A DNA stretch of 64,000 bases from Planctomycetota bacterium (lineage in GTDB: Bacteria > Planctomycetota > Planctomycetia > Planctomycetales > Planctomycetaceae), in assembly GCA_016872645.1 (NCBI GenBank), contig VGZH01000021.1, positions 1 to 64,000 on the forward strand, in the 5' to 3' direction. Shown piece by piece: positions 9,010 through 17,382 of the stretch. The notes under the pieces are model-generated. The model was not told the origin of the DNA, did not search any database, and saw nothing but the letters and a program-made list of their open reading frames with translations. Position numbers and translations under genes: made by a program. Position 1 is the first letter of the stretch, and each line of letters opens with the position of its first letter.

Positions 9010-9621
9010 GTGAGTTCTCCTAAGAAAACTAAGAGGGAGGAAACGGGTGCATGCATCGAAAAAATCAGGGCAAGTTTCAACGCCGATCGCGGAGATGCTA
9101 GAATTTGAATCGGCAAATTGCGATTCCAAATCGACAAAGAATTCAGGTTGCCTTCAGGTTGCTGAAGTTCAGGAAATTGGCAAAACCTCATTGGACTCGC
9201 AGGACATCTAATTCAGCGAGTTTGACCTCGAAAAACAAAAAATCTGCTTTTTTTGCGTCAAACTCATGTTTCGCATTTCGACCGCGTTACCGTGCAGTTT
9301 CGGCGATGGGGTCACCAAAGTTGCAACCGAACCAATGACGCCTGAAGAATTTACGGTAGTCTTTTCGGTTTTTGAATGACCGAAAATCGTTCCACCCGAC
9401 CCAGGATCAAGGACCACTGCTCCACTTACGGGGCATGGTGGAGACGATGGCCTCGGAACGTGGAATCGAGTAATCCGTTCTGAAAGGAAAGATCGTACGA
9501 TTCAATGGCATTGCAATGAGCGACGTTGCAACTCTTTTGCGATTCAAACCTCCGCGTGAATGGGCTGGCATGGTGTCACTCGAATCATCAGTGGCTCAAT
9601 CAGAATGATCCGAGAAATCCC
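9010..9621. other. 612-bp divergent intergenic region
   Basis: Separates the DUF1559 gene (minus) from the second TPR gene (plus), so it should hold both promoters. It is more AT-rich than the genes and contains several short inverted repeats, the clearest at 9362-9386. I could not identify a reliable -35/-10 pair or a known regulator site. If the TPR gene started at 9526 instead of 9622, the region would be shorter. Confidence 0.5.
9362..9386. repeat. Short stem-loop in the divergent intergenic region
   Basis: Arms TTTTCGGT (9362-9369) and ACCGAAAA (9379-9386) are perfect 8-bp complements around a 9-base loop. Could be an operator, or a terminator-like structure of a short transcript; no T-run follows on the plus strand. 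Function unknown. Confidence 0.35.
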
Positions 9622-10899
9622 ATGCTTCAAACAATTCCCCATCGATCGCAACGATGGCTCTTTCGTATGGCGCTCTGCAGTTGCGCTTTGATTCTGACTG
9701 TCATTGGACTACTGGTCGGTCCTCAAATTGCGAAAACCTGGAAGCTCCAACAATCAGCCAAGTTGCTGCAAGATCGTCGAAATGTCGAAGCCAAGGAGCT
9801 CCTTCAGTCATTGCGAACGGCATATCCGCAGGATCCAGTGACCTTGTTGCGTCTGGCTCGAGTCCACCGCCGGCTCGGTGAGTTTGAAAGCATGTCGGCA
9901 ATATTGCGTGAGGCCGCAAAGCAGAAGGCGCCGGTCAAGGCCATCGAATTGGAAACAACACTCGCAAAAGCGCAGGTTGGCAATGTGAATGAGGTAGTCC
10001 GGGACCTGTCGAAGCTACTTGTCGATCCGGGAGACGACGGACCGGATATTTGCGAAGCCTACGCCAACGGATACTTCTTGCTCAACAAGATCGATTTCGC
10101 ATTTCGCATCATTGAGGCTTGGAAGGCGGATTTTCCGCGCGATCCCCAACCGTACCTGTTCGCGGGAGTCTACTTTGAGCAAATCGGAATCTCATCGAAA
10201 TCGATACCCGCCTTGAGGCGTGCTTTGGAGTTGGCGCCGCATCGGACCGAAATCCGCGTTCGTCTTGCAAAACAGCTGTGCGATACACAAGAGGCGGAGC
10301 AATCCATGGTGGAAGCAAATGCGGTGTTGCGAGCGGATCCGACCAACGAAGCTGCGAAAGTCATTCGGGCAAAGTGCTTGAACGTTTCCGGAAAATCCGC
10401 CGACGCCATTCAGGTTCTGGAGGAGGTTCTGTCAACGAATCCTCAATATGTAGATGCACTGGTGGCCCTCGGACAATTGCTGATTGAAACCCGACAATTT
10501 GAATCGGCGGTGCGCTCTTTGACTCGCGCCGTCGAAATCAGGCCGTTTGATTCTGGAATTCGATACGCGTTCGCCAACGCTCTTGTCGGCGCAGGCGCAC
10601 AAGACGAAGCCAAGCGGCATTTTCAGATTGTCTCTGAAGCGAAGCAGCAACTTGCGATGGTTAATCAACTCAAAGACTCTGTCAGCAAGACCCCGAATTC
10701 TGCGGATCTTCGATACGAAATTGGATGGCGACTTCTCAAGTTTGACGATCCGTCTCAAGGAGAAATGTGGTTGCGGGGCGCGCTCGAGGTTGCACCTGAT
10801 CACGAAAAATCCAGAGCCGCGCTCATTGAATACTACAAGTCGACAGGAAAGACCGACCTGGTGAGGCTGTACTCTGCGAATCAAAAGTCCCAGGACTGA
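9622..10899 (+). CDS. Membrane-anchored TPR-repeat protein, paralogue of the TPR protein at 5539-6729
   Basis: 425 residues from ATG 9622; the frame is open from 9526 but the upstream 32 residues have no signal character. One membrane helix lies at about residues 14-38 (FRMALCSCALILTVIGLLVGPQIA). TPR motifs cover the rest, with clear examples at IPALRRALELAPHRTEIRVRLAKQL and AIQVLEEVLSTNPQYVDALVALGQLL. The C-terminal region (LKDSVSKTPNSADLRYEIGWRLLKFDDPSQGEMWLRGALEVAP) corresponds to that of the minus-strand TPR protein on the other side of the DUF1559/lipoprotein pair. Transcribed away from them. Likely a protein-binding scaffold in the same system. Confidence 0.85.
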   Translation: MLQTIPHRSQRWLFRMALCSCALILTVIGLLVGPQIAKTWKLQQSAKLLQDRRNVEAKELLQSLRTAYPQDPVTLLRLARVHRRLGEFESMSAILREAAKQKAPVKAIELETTLAKAQVGNVNEVVRDLSKLLVDPGDDGPDICEAYANGYFLLNKIDFAFRIIEAWKADFPRDPQPYLFAGVYFEQIGISSKSIPALRRALELAPHRTEIRVRLAKQLCDTQEAEQSMVEANAVLRADPTNEAAKVIRAKCLNVSGKSADAIQVLEEVLSTNPQYVDALVALGQLLIETRQFESAVRSLTRAVEIRPFDSGIRYAFANALVGAGAQDEAKRHFQIVSEAKQQLAMVNQLKDSVSKTPNSADLRYEIGWRLLKFDDPSQGEMWLRGALEVAPDHEKSRAALIEYYKSTGKTDLVRLYSANQKSQD

Positions 10900-11202
10900 G
10901 GGGGCACGTTGGATTCATGTTCCGACTGCGATTCCAAGAGCATCGAAAGCAAGCCCTGGATTTTCATCGGAATAAAGGCTTGTTGACGACGGTTGAAAAT
11001 GGTGACAGTGGTCGGCTGAATCTGGTGGCGCTGGATTGTTGAGGGACTCCTGTGGGTTGCGGTTGGGGTTCGACGATCGGAGTTGCCGCAGCGGGAGCAG
11101 CCGGTGGTATATTGGGGTGGTTATTGGGAAGTGTGTCTGCGAATTTGCAAGGAGCGGCCACCAGCCCGCTTCCGAGCATTTTCACTGGCCATCCAATTTC
11201 CA
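10900..11202. other. 303-bp interval without a convincing gene
   Basis: The plus frame from 11052 reads a glycine-zipper-like GVAAAGAAGGILGWLLGSVSANL, and the minus frame over the same bases is Pro/Ala-rich; one mirrors the other and neither has a good start. Probably the upstream region of the gene at 11203. Confidence 0.4.
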
Positions 11203-11943
11203 ATGAAAGGATTTCTCATAAATCGACGCGTTGAATTGTTTGCTCGTGGGCTTGTGGTCGCGATCGTGTCTCACACACTTTGGTTTGCAGACTCGCGAGT
11301 GTTTGCGCAGGGAGACTACTCGCCCGTCAGCGAAGACAATGTCATCGCGATTAAGTTCAACCATTACTTCATTGGCGAACCGCAGTATGTGTTCGCGATT
11401 AGCGACGAGCCTCGTGGCGCGTCACCAGTTGCCACCGAAAAAGCCGCCGACGAATACGGGCTGGCCGTCGGCAAGAAGATGCCGGTCCATGTGGTGGACT
11501 TCGTCAATGGCAAATACAGGCACGGTTGTCCATCCGTGATCATTTCGAATGGGAAGTCGCGAGGCATCATCGTCTGGACCCGTACGGATGCCGCAGCAAT
11601 GAAACGGCTCGCAGTGGCATTGGATGCGATCGGGGTCGATGGTGAGAAACTACGCGCCTTCGTTGTCGCCTATGACGTCGCTTCTACGGATCTCAAGAAC
11701 AACAACGAAACCTGGAGCAACCTCAAGCATGTCATCGTCGGCAAGGGACGCAGCGACGCAAAGGACCAATTCGAGAAGCGAGGCGTGGATGCCAAAGTGC
11801 AGATGCTCGTATTCTTCCTCGACCGCAAAGACATCCAAGCGATGCGGAGCTTTGGCGCGGAGGAATTGACCGATGCCAAGATCGCCGAAATCGCCGCCGA
11901 CGCCGCAAAGTTCGCCGCCGGGGATGCCGTTCGGAAGGATTGA
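11203..11943 (+). CDS. Secreted hypothetical protein
   Basis: 246 residues from ATG 11203, chosen because it places a signal peptide first (residues 11-31, FARGLVVAIVSHTLWFADSRVFAQ, cleavage after an FAQ site). The frame is open upstream to 11083 but that part has no signal. The mature part has an alternating beta/alpha look with VHVVDFVNGKYRHGCPSVIISNGKSRGIIVWTRTD and VDAKVQMLVFFLDRKD, which resembles a thioredoxin-like fold of planctomycete exported proteins, though there is no CxxC. No recognised catalytic residues. The gene ends four bases into the start region of the next open frame. Confidence 0.7.
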   Translation: MKGFLINRRVELFARGLVVAIVSHTLWFADSRVFAQGDYSPVSEDNVIAIKFNHYFIGEPQYVFAISDEPRGASPVATEKAADEYGLAVGKKMPVHVVDFVNGKYRHGCPSVIISNGKSRGIIVWTRTDAAAMKRLAVALDAIGVDGEKLRAFVVAYDVASTDLKNNNETWSNLKHVIVGKGRSDAKDQFEKRGVDAKVQMLVFFLDRKDIQAMRSFGAEELTDAKIAEIAADAAKFAAGDAVRKD

Positions 11944-12578
11944 GCATCGGTCGGACAAGTCGCTTGGGAAGCAACGACGTGAACGCGGACCTCGGGCGAC
12001 AGGTTGATCAGACAAACGATGCCAGTCGGTGTTCGTCCCACGAGCACAGTTTGCATCGCGCGGCGACGAGTCACTCGCGCCGCTTCCGTGTGATCCTTCT
12101 CTGCTACCTGATTTCGTTTTCGCTGCCCGCGCTCAAGACCAGCGGCAACTTTGGAACGCTTTGGGGCATCCAAGCGTTTGCGGGATCAGCGCTCGCCCTG
12201 TTCGATCTGTATCCGTACTGGTTGGCTAACCCGGCGTTATGGTTGGGACTGTATTTCTTCCACCATGGTCGTTGGCGGATCGCGGCGAGCTGCGGTCTCG
12301 TCGCAACGTTGCTCGCGCTCAGCGTGCCCGTCATCCAGCGCTGGGAGGTTCAACTCCGACCGCCACCACCCGACCTCAGCTCGACACTTCTGCCCGGCTA
12401 TTACGTCTGGCTCGCGAGCTCAGTGCTGCTTGCGTTCTGGTCGATCCGCCTGTGGTTGGCTGACGGCCGTTCGGATGACGCAGTCGCTGGTGATGATTTG
12501 CTTGGGGCAACCAACTCCCGACAGGCGACGGTGCCACTCGAACCTGTTCCCTTATCACCTTCCCGGTTGAATGGTTAG
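11940..12578 (+). CDS. Small integral membrane protein of unknown function
   Basis: 212 residues if read from a TTG at 11940 that overlaps the previous stop; the first 45 residues are polar and the true start may be further in (a GTG near 12087). Four hydrophobic segments can be seen: FRVILLCYLISFSLPAL, LWGIQAFAGSALALFDLY, RIAASCGLVATLLALSVPVI and YYVWLASSVLLAFWSIRLWL. No family motif is recognised. It converges with the gene at 12555-14162 and the two overlap by 24 bases at their 3' ends. Position after the secreted protein suggests an operon. Confidence 0.65.
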   Translation: MSIGRTSRLGSNDVNADLGRQVDQTNDASRCSSHEHSLHRAATSHSRRFRVILLCYLISFSLPALKTSGNFGTLWGIQAFAGSALALFDLYPYWLANPALWLGLYFFHHGRWRIAASCGLVATLLALSVPVIQRWEVQLRPPPPDLSSTLLPGYYVWLASSVLLAFWSIRLWLADGRSDDAVAGDDLLGATNSRQATVPLEPVPLSPSRLNG

Positions 12579-14162
12579 CGGTTCGCGAAACTCGCGCTCA
12601 ACGGCTGCAGGATTCTTACGTAGTGCGTATAGCTGTCCGAGTCGAAAATGAGCGCTAGCGCGATCGGAATCTGAACGGGCACTGAACGCGGCGGACTGAA
12701 GGCTTTTCAGTGACTCATCGAAACGACCCAGCCGCAAATAGAGTTCACCCAGCAAGCGATGGCTCTGGGAGTCTTCTGGATGCTGACGCAGAATCTCAGC
12801 GAGCTTGGCAATTGCTTCCGAGTGTTTTCCCAGATTCGCCAGCGTTACCGCCGCCAGCCGCTGTGAATGCAGATCTCCCGGGGCGGCTTCCGCCAGGTTC
12901 AGACGCATCGCTTGATAGAATTCATCCGGCCAAACCCGTTCCACTTTTTCTGAAGACGACAGCACCGAACCAGACAGCTCCTGTATGGTCAACCAACAGA
13001 CCAATCCCACCAACGGCAACCACTTCAACAAGTGGAACGAATTCATTTTCCACAAAGGGTGAGCTTGGACGGCTGCTCGTTGAGCGTCCACAAGGCCCAG
13101 GCCCGCACGGGTAGAAGCCTCGCGAACTTTCCAGATAAAGCCGTCGAAGTAAAAGTGCAGGATCGTGGAGGCCCAGACGATCCCCAACAAAGTGCTTTTG
13201 ATCGTTTCATGATCGGCGAGGACGGACGCTAGCTTGATTGTGCCATACGCGAAAATCAGCCCTAGGTACAAGAGAATCATCCAGACACTGCCACGGAACA
13301 GGAAGCGCAATACGTTTCCGACCCGCGAATTGCCTTCGACCCTGCGGCGATTAAAAAGCCAGACGATGGCCAGGTACTGCACGTCATGAAATACCTCGAA
13401 CATGGTGATGCCAAGAACGAGATTCTCGATTCCCACCATGCAATACCACCAGAAGCCGATACCGCTCGCCAGAATCAGCAGTTTGACGTGACTCTGACGG
13501 TAACCACGTCGCATTTGCACGATGTAGTTGCTGCCGAAACCAACCAGTACGACGACCGTCGCGACAACCCCGATTCTCCGAATAAGTACGATCTGCTCAG
13601 GCTCAAACAGCGGTCCGCCGGATGCGTACCAGCTACTCAAAACGTTGGCTAATTGGCCGTGTGAATACAGCACCGCCAGGCCGAAGCCAAACAGGCACAA
13701 CAGCCAGTCCCAATAGGCGGTGATCGCAGCGGTCGAACCGGCCTTGGCATCGTAGATTCTCGCAAATCCGTAGACTTGCATCATTCCGTGCCAGTAGCCC
13801 CAGACGGCCAGCACCAAAACCATCGCATTCAGATGTTGTTGCGAAAAGTAAATGCAGGAGACCAACAAAACGAGGGGAGCGAAAATGAACCTCCCGCGAA
13901 ACCGCTGAAACAACTCCCGGTCACAGTACGCGCGAATCATCCCTGGAAAATGATGTCCCATGGCCCCAAATGCAGCCACGAGCGTTGAAACCACGTCGAC
14001 GGAGAGAGAATCCAATCCGCTAGAAGTCAGCAGCCAGATGGCCGGGACGATGATGATCGGCGTGAGAACAAACAGGACCAGGTCTGGAAGTCGATTCAGA
14101 ATCCATTGACTGTTAGGAATCGCAGACGCCGCGCCAGCGGGTGGGTGGGCTGGTTGAGACAT
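12555..14162 (-). CDS. Polytopic membrane protein with conserved-looking histidines and C-terminal TPRs
   Basis: 535 residues. About nine to ten membrane helices occupy residues 25-400; residues 400-535 form TPR-like repeats (SQHRLLGELYLRLGRFDESLKSLQSA pattern). Histidines sit in or at the edge of helices: H70-H71 (GAMGHHFPGM), H110 (QQHLNAM), H125 (WGYWHGMMQVYGFARIYD), H259 (FEVFHDVQYLAIVW) and H336 (ILHFYFDGFIWK, with D340). Such spaced histidines are typical of membrane di-metal or haem enzymes, for example the Brp/Blh carotene dioxygenase group, but I cannot claim membership. The last 24 bases overlap the convergent gene. Function unknown; a membrane oxidoreductase coupled to a protein-binding tail is possible. 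Confidence 0.8.
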   Translation of the reverse strand: MSQPAHPPAGAASAIPNSQWILNRLPDLVLFVLTPIIIVPAIWLLTSSGLDSLSVDVVSTLVAAFGAMGHHFPGMIRAYCDRELFQRFRGRFIFAPLVLLVSCIYFSQQHLNAMVLVLAVWGYWHGMMQVYGFARIYDAKAGSTAAITAYWDWLLCLFGFGLAVLYSHGQLANVLSSWYASGGPLFEPEQIVLIRRIGVVATVVVLVGFGSNYIVQMRRGYRQSHVKLLILASGIGFWWYCMVGIENLVLGITMFEVFHDVQYLAIVWLFNRRRVEGNSRVGNVLRFLFRGSVWMILLYLGLIFAYGTIKLASVLADHETIKSTLLGIVWASTILHFYFDGFIWKVREASTRAGLGLVDAQRAAVQAHPLWKMNSFHLLKWLPLVGLVCWLTIQELSGSVLSSSEKVERVWPDEFYQAMRLNLAEAAPGDLHSQRLAAVTLANLGKHSEAIAKLAEILRQHPEDSQSHRLLGELYLRLGRFDESLKSLQSAAFSARSDSDRASAHFRLGQLYALRKNPAAVEREFREPLTIQPGR

Positions 14163-14612
14163 GATTGTCCGAGCGGAAACTACAGCGCACTATTTTTGAA
14201 TTTCGCCGCGTACTAGAGGTTGTCTCGCTGGGCAGGCCAAGTATGGAGTTCGGCTGATGCTGAGGTCAAGAGACAGAAAAAAGGACGCTCTGATGTGAAA
14301 AAAAACTACCAGCGATCATCTTAAAACAGTTCAATTGCTGATTCAAAAAGCTTTTAAAGTTCCTGATTCGGGGCCGGGATGAGTTACGGTTTTGTGAAGA
14401 CCAGTGCAGCAACCAAGAAAAAATTGGAAGGCATGACTCCAATGTCTAATAGCGCTTGTCGCGCAGTGGTTTGGTAACCGAGGTTTCGGTCAACACGTTT
14501 CTGAATGTGGGAACGCCGATCGTACAAGCCCCGGATCAGGCACTGGAAATCCTGCGTCGCGCCAGAACCTGCGTCAGCCTCATAATGATCGGCAGCGACG
14601 AAGAGACACGCT
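14163..14612. other. AT-rich interval upstream of the dead RAYT gene
   Basis: Contains A/T runs near 14276-14310 and AAGCTTTTAAAG near 14348, clearly lower in GC than its surroundings, which suits an upstream region of the minus-strand membrane gene or an old insertion. From about 14450 on it may hold the decayed 5' half of the RAYT transposase gene, but no frame reads well. Confidence 0.4.
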
Positions 14613-15197
14613 TTGCCTGGCATGCGCGAAACGCTCGATCGCGTCGACATGCGAGTCCTCTCGTGCCGTCTGATTCACAGTCATTGGCATCTCGTGCCGT
14701 GGCCACGCCGGGACGGAGATTTGTCCAAGTTCATAGGCTGGCTGACGCTGACCCACTCGCAGCGGTGCCGCGCTCACTTTCGCACCACAGGCACCGAGCC
14801 TCTGTATCAAGGCCGCTTGAAATCCTTTCCCCTGCCAGACGACGAGCACTTCCTGACGGTCTGCCGGTCTGTCGAACGAAACGCAGTGCGTGCCAATCTC
14901 GTCAGGCGAGCGGAAGACTGGCTATGGAGACGCCTCTGGCATCAGCAACAACGTGACGAGTTTTCAAAGCGTGCGCTAAGTGCCTGGCCGGTTCCCTGCC
15001 CGCATCAAGGGCGGCAGCAGGTCAGCCAGTCGCAGTCCGCATCCGAGGTTGCCAACTTGCGGCGCAGCGTCAATCGGAACGCACCATTCGATGACTCGAA
15101 CTGAACCAGACAAATCGTCAAACACCTGGGATTAGAGGTCACCACCCGCCCCAGCGACCGACCCAAACAAGCCACAGACCGCAAAAACGGTTCCTGA
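14613..15197 (+). pseudogene. REP-associated tyrosine transposase (RAYT / IS200-like), decayed
   Basis: The frame reads ETLDRVDMRVLSCRLIHSHWHLVPWPRRDGDLSKF, then GWLTLTHSQR, LYQGRLKSFPLPDDEHFLTVCRSVERNAVRANLVRRAEDW and NLRRSVNRNAPF. This is the Y1_Tnp/RAYT family, in which the expected motif is LMPNHWHLVLWP; here it is altered to LIHSHWHLVPWP. A TGA at 15102-15104 stands where the family usually has Trp, and the same frame then continues with TRQIVKHLGLEVTTRPSDRP to a second TGA at 15195-15197, which is the normal end of the family. The 5' half before 14589 is disrupted by stops. RAYTs move or maintain REP-type hairpin repeats; several hairpins of that kind occur in this window. Confidence 0.8.
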
Positions 15198-15244
15198 CGC
15201 CTTCTTGCTTTTTTGTTCCCGTTTCCCACTAGTTCTGCACTTGG

Positions 15245-17275
15245 TCAGTGACCTTCCGCCGCGTCTCGTAACATTGAGGGTGGTGTTTCGTTAGCCACAT
15301 CGCTGGCGGGTTGTGCGAACGTCCCCGGGACGAGTTGTGGTCCGGTTTTGTGTTCGTCGAGGATGCGTTTGAGGTGGTCGGCGTCCATGACTTCGATTTC
15401 GAGCAACTCTTTGGTCATGTGTTCCAGCACGTCGCGACGTTCGTTGAGGATGTCCAGCGCAATCGTAGCGGACTCGTCGATCAGTCGGCGGACTTCGAGG
15501 TCGATCTCGCGGACGGTGTCTTCGCTGTGGACGGCATCGGAAGTTGTCCCGCTGCCGAGGAACGGCGAGCGGCGGGCTTCGCTGTAGTAGACGCGGCCGA
15601 GTTTTTGGCTCATGCCGAATTCAGTGACCATGCGGCGCGCGGTGTCGGTCGCGCGTTGCAAATCGTTCTGCGCGCCGGTTGAGGTTTCTTTGAAGATGAT
15701 CTGTTCAGCGGCGATGCCACCCAGCAGGACGCAGATGCGATGGTGCAACTCAGATTGTGTGACCAGCGAGCGGTCCCCTTCCGGCCGCTGCATGGTGTAA
15801 CCGAGTGCTCCGAGACCGCGCGGGATGATCGAGATCTTGTGCACCGGGTCGGTGTGCGGCAGGCTGCACGCGACCAGTGCGTGACCGCACTCGTGATACG
15901 CGACGCGGATTTTTTCGTCTTCCGGGATGATTCGCGTTTGCTTTTCGAGTCCGGCGACGACACGGTCAATGCCTTCTTCGAACTCGTGCATTGTGACGAA
16001 CTTCTTGTCCGCGCGAGCGGCCAGCAGCGCGGCTTCGTTGACGAGATTGGCGAGGTCCGCTCCGACAAAGCCGGGAGTCAACTTGGCCAGTCGCAGCAGA
16101 TCGACGCTGTCGTCGCATTTGACCTTTTTGGCGTGGACCTTCAGGATCGCCTCGCGGCCGCGGATGTCGGGGCGATCAACCAGGACATGCCGGTCGAAGC
16201 GTCCCGGACGAAGCAGAGCGGGGTCGAGCGTTTCGGGCCGGTTGGTCGCGGCCATCACGATCACACTTTGATCGGAACTGAAGCCGTCCATCTCGACGAG
16301 CAGCGCGTTAAGCGTTTGATCGCGCTCGTCATGTCCGCCAGGCATGCCGCTGCCACGCACCTTGCCGAGGGCGTCGAGTTCGTCGATGAAGATGATTGCC
16401 GGAGAGCGTGTCGCCGCCTGTTGGAACATGTCGCGCACACGCGCCGCTCCGACGCCAACGAACATCTCGACAAAGTCCGATCCACTGAGGCTGAAGAACG
16501 GTACGCCCGCCTCACCCGCGACGGCTTTCGCCAGGAGAGTCTTGCCTGTGCCCGGTGGGCCGACCAGCAACACTCCGCGCGGGATGCGTCCGCCGAGAGC
16601 TTGATACTTTTGCGGCGTGCGTAGGAACTCGACAACTTCTTTCAGCTCTTCGACCGCTTCGTCAATCCCGGCCACGTCGCTGAAGGTAACTTTGACATCC
16701 TCTTGCGCGAACAGTTTGCCACGGCTACGGCTGAATGACATGGCGGCTCCCGGCCCGCCGAGGCGTCGCAGCATGAACAGGAAGAACACCAAAAACAGCA
16801 CCAGGAACGCGGTGTAGACCATCAACTCCGGCCACGGCGAGATGGGTTTCGAATAGCTGTGTCGGATGTCTTTGGATTCCAGCAGACTCAGCAACCGACC
16901 CTGATCCGCCTCGAAGAGTTTCTCGATGGGCACTTGCCAGTGCTTGGCCGACTTAGAAGGCTCGCCGTCTGGGCCATTGGCTTCGGACTGAAACGTGATG
17001 TAGCCGCGATCGATCACCAATTCATGAACGTTGAGCTTGCTGTATTTGGGATCGTCCCCTTTGAGCCCTTCCAGGAACTCGCTAAACGAAATCGTCGTGG
17101 GGGTTTTCGGCCGCGTCGACCACGAATACGCCAGCGCGGCGAAGACAAAGCCGAGCATCAAGTACCAAAACACGTTTCCCGACGACGGCGATTTCTCGGG
17201 CCGCTTCGGGGAATCGGGGGACTTTGACCCAGACGGTGGGGGCGAAGCAGGAGGGGGCGAAGCAGAGTTGGACAT
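15245..17275 (-). CDS. ftsH: ATP-dependent zinc metalloprotease FtsH
   Basis: 676 residues from ATG 17275. A GTG at 17386 is in frame and overlaps the stop of the upstream gene (GTGA), so translation coupled to that gene would add 37 residues; I prefer the ATG because the protein then has a normal N-terminus. Proline-rich start, membrane helix at 34-53, periplasmic part, second helix at about 150-169, then the AAA module: Walker A GPPGTGKT (239-246), pore [11 protein letters not shown], Walker [10 protein letters not shown] (294-302), SRH with arginine fingers ([19 protein letters not shown]), and peptidase M41 with the zinc motif HECGH (461-465). It degrades misassembled membrane and some cytosolic proteins. 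Full length for the family. Confidence 0.97.
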   Translation of the reverse strand: MSNSASPPPASPPPSGSKSPDSPKRPEKSPSSGNVFWYLMLGFVFAALAYSWSTRPKTPTTISFSEFLEGLKGDDPKYSKLNVHELVIDRGYITFQSEANGPDGEPSKSAKHWQVPIEKLFEADQGRLLSLLESKDIRHSYSKPISPWPELMVYTAFLVLFLVFFLFMLRRLGGPGAAMSFSRSRGKLFAQEDVKVTFSDVAGIDEAVEELKEVVEFLRTPQKYQALGGRIPRGVLLVGPPGTGKTLLAKAVAGEAGVPFFSLSGSDFVEMFVGVGAARVRDMFQQAATRSPAIIFIDELDALGKVRGSGMPGGHDERDQTLNALLVEMDGFSSDQSVIVMAATNRPETLDPALLRPGRFDRHVLVDRPDIRGREAILKVHAKKVKCDDSVDLLRLAKLTPGFVGADLANLVNEAALLAARADKKFVTMHEFEEGIDRVVAGLEKQTRIIPEDEKIRVAYHECGHALVACSLPHTDPVHKISIIPRGLGALGYTMQRPEGDRSLVTQSELHHRICVLLGGIAAEQIIFKETSTGAQNDLQRATDTARRMVTEFGMSQKLGRVYYSEARRSPFLGSGTTSDAVHSEDTVREIDLEVRRLIDESATIALDILNERRDVLEHMTKELLEIEVMDADHLKRILDEHKTGPQLVPGTFAQPASDVANETPPSMLRDAAEGH

Positions 17276-17382
17276 GGTGAGCTGCGCGGCAGGCCGAGTC
17301 GGCACAACAGGAATCAAAAGTTCTTCCGCAATGTACGCCCCTGCGCGCAAGCCGGTCAACCACGCCTCGACGTCCAGAGATT

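Noticed and set aside
11052-11234. Short plus-strand glycine-zipper-like frame (GVAAAGAAGGILGWLLGSVS)
   Set aside because: No start context, overlaps the chosen start of the gene at 11203, and the antisense reads a Pro/Ala-rich frame of equal quality.
14384-14650. Minus-strand frame with NLGYQTTARQALL, reminding of IS3-type transposase ends
   Set aside because: The match is one short motif, with the usual YNxxRxHxxLGY spacing broken, and the region is better explained as the decayed start of the RAYT gene.
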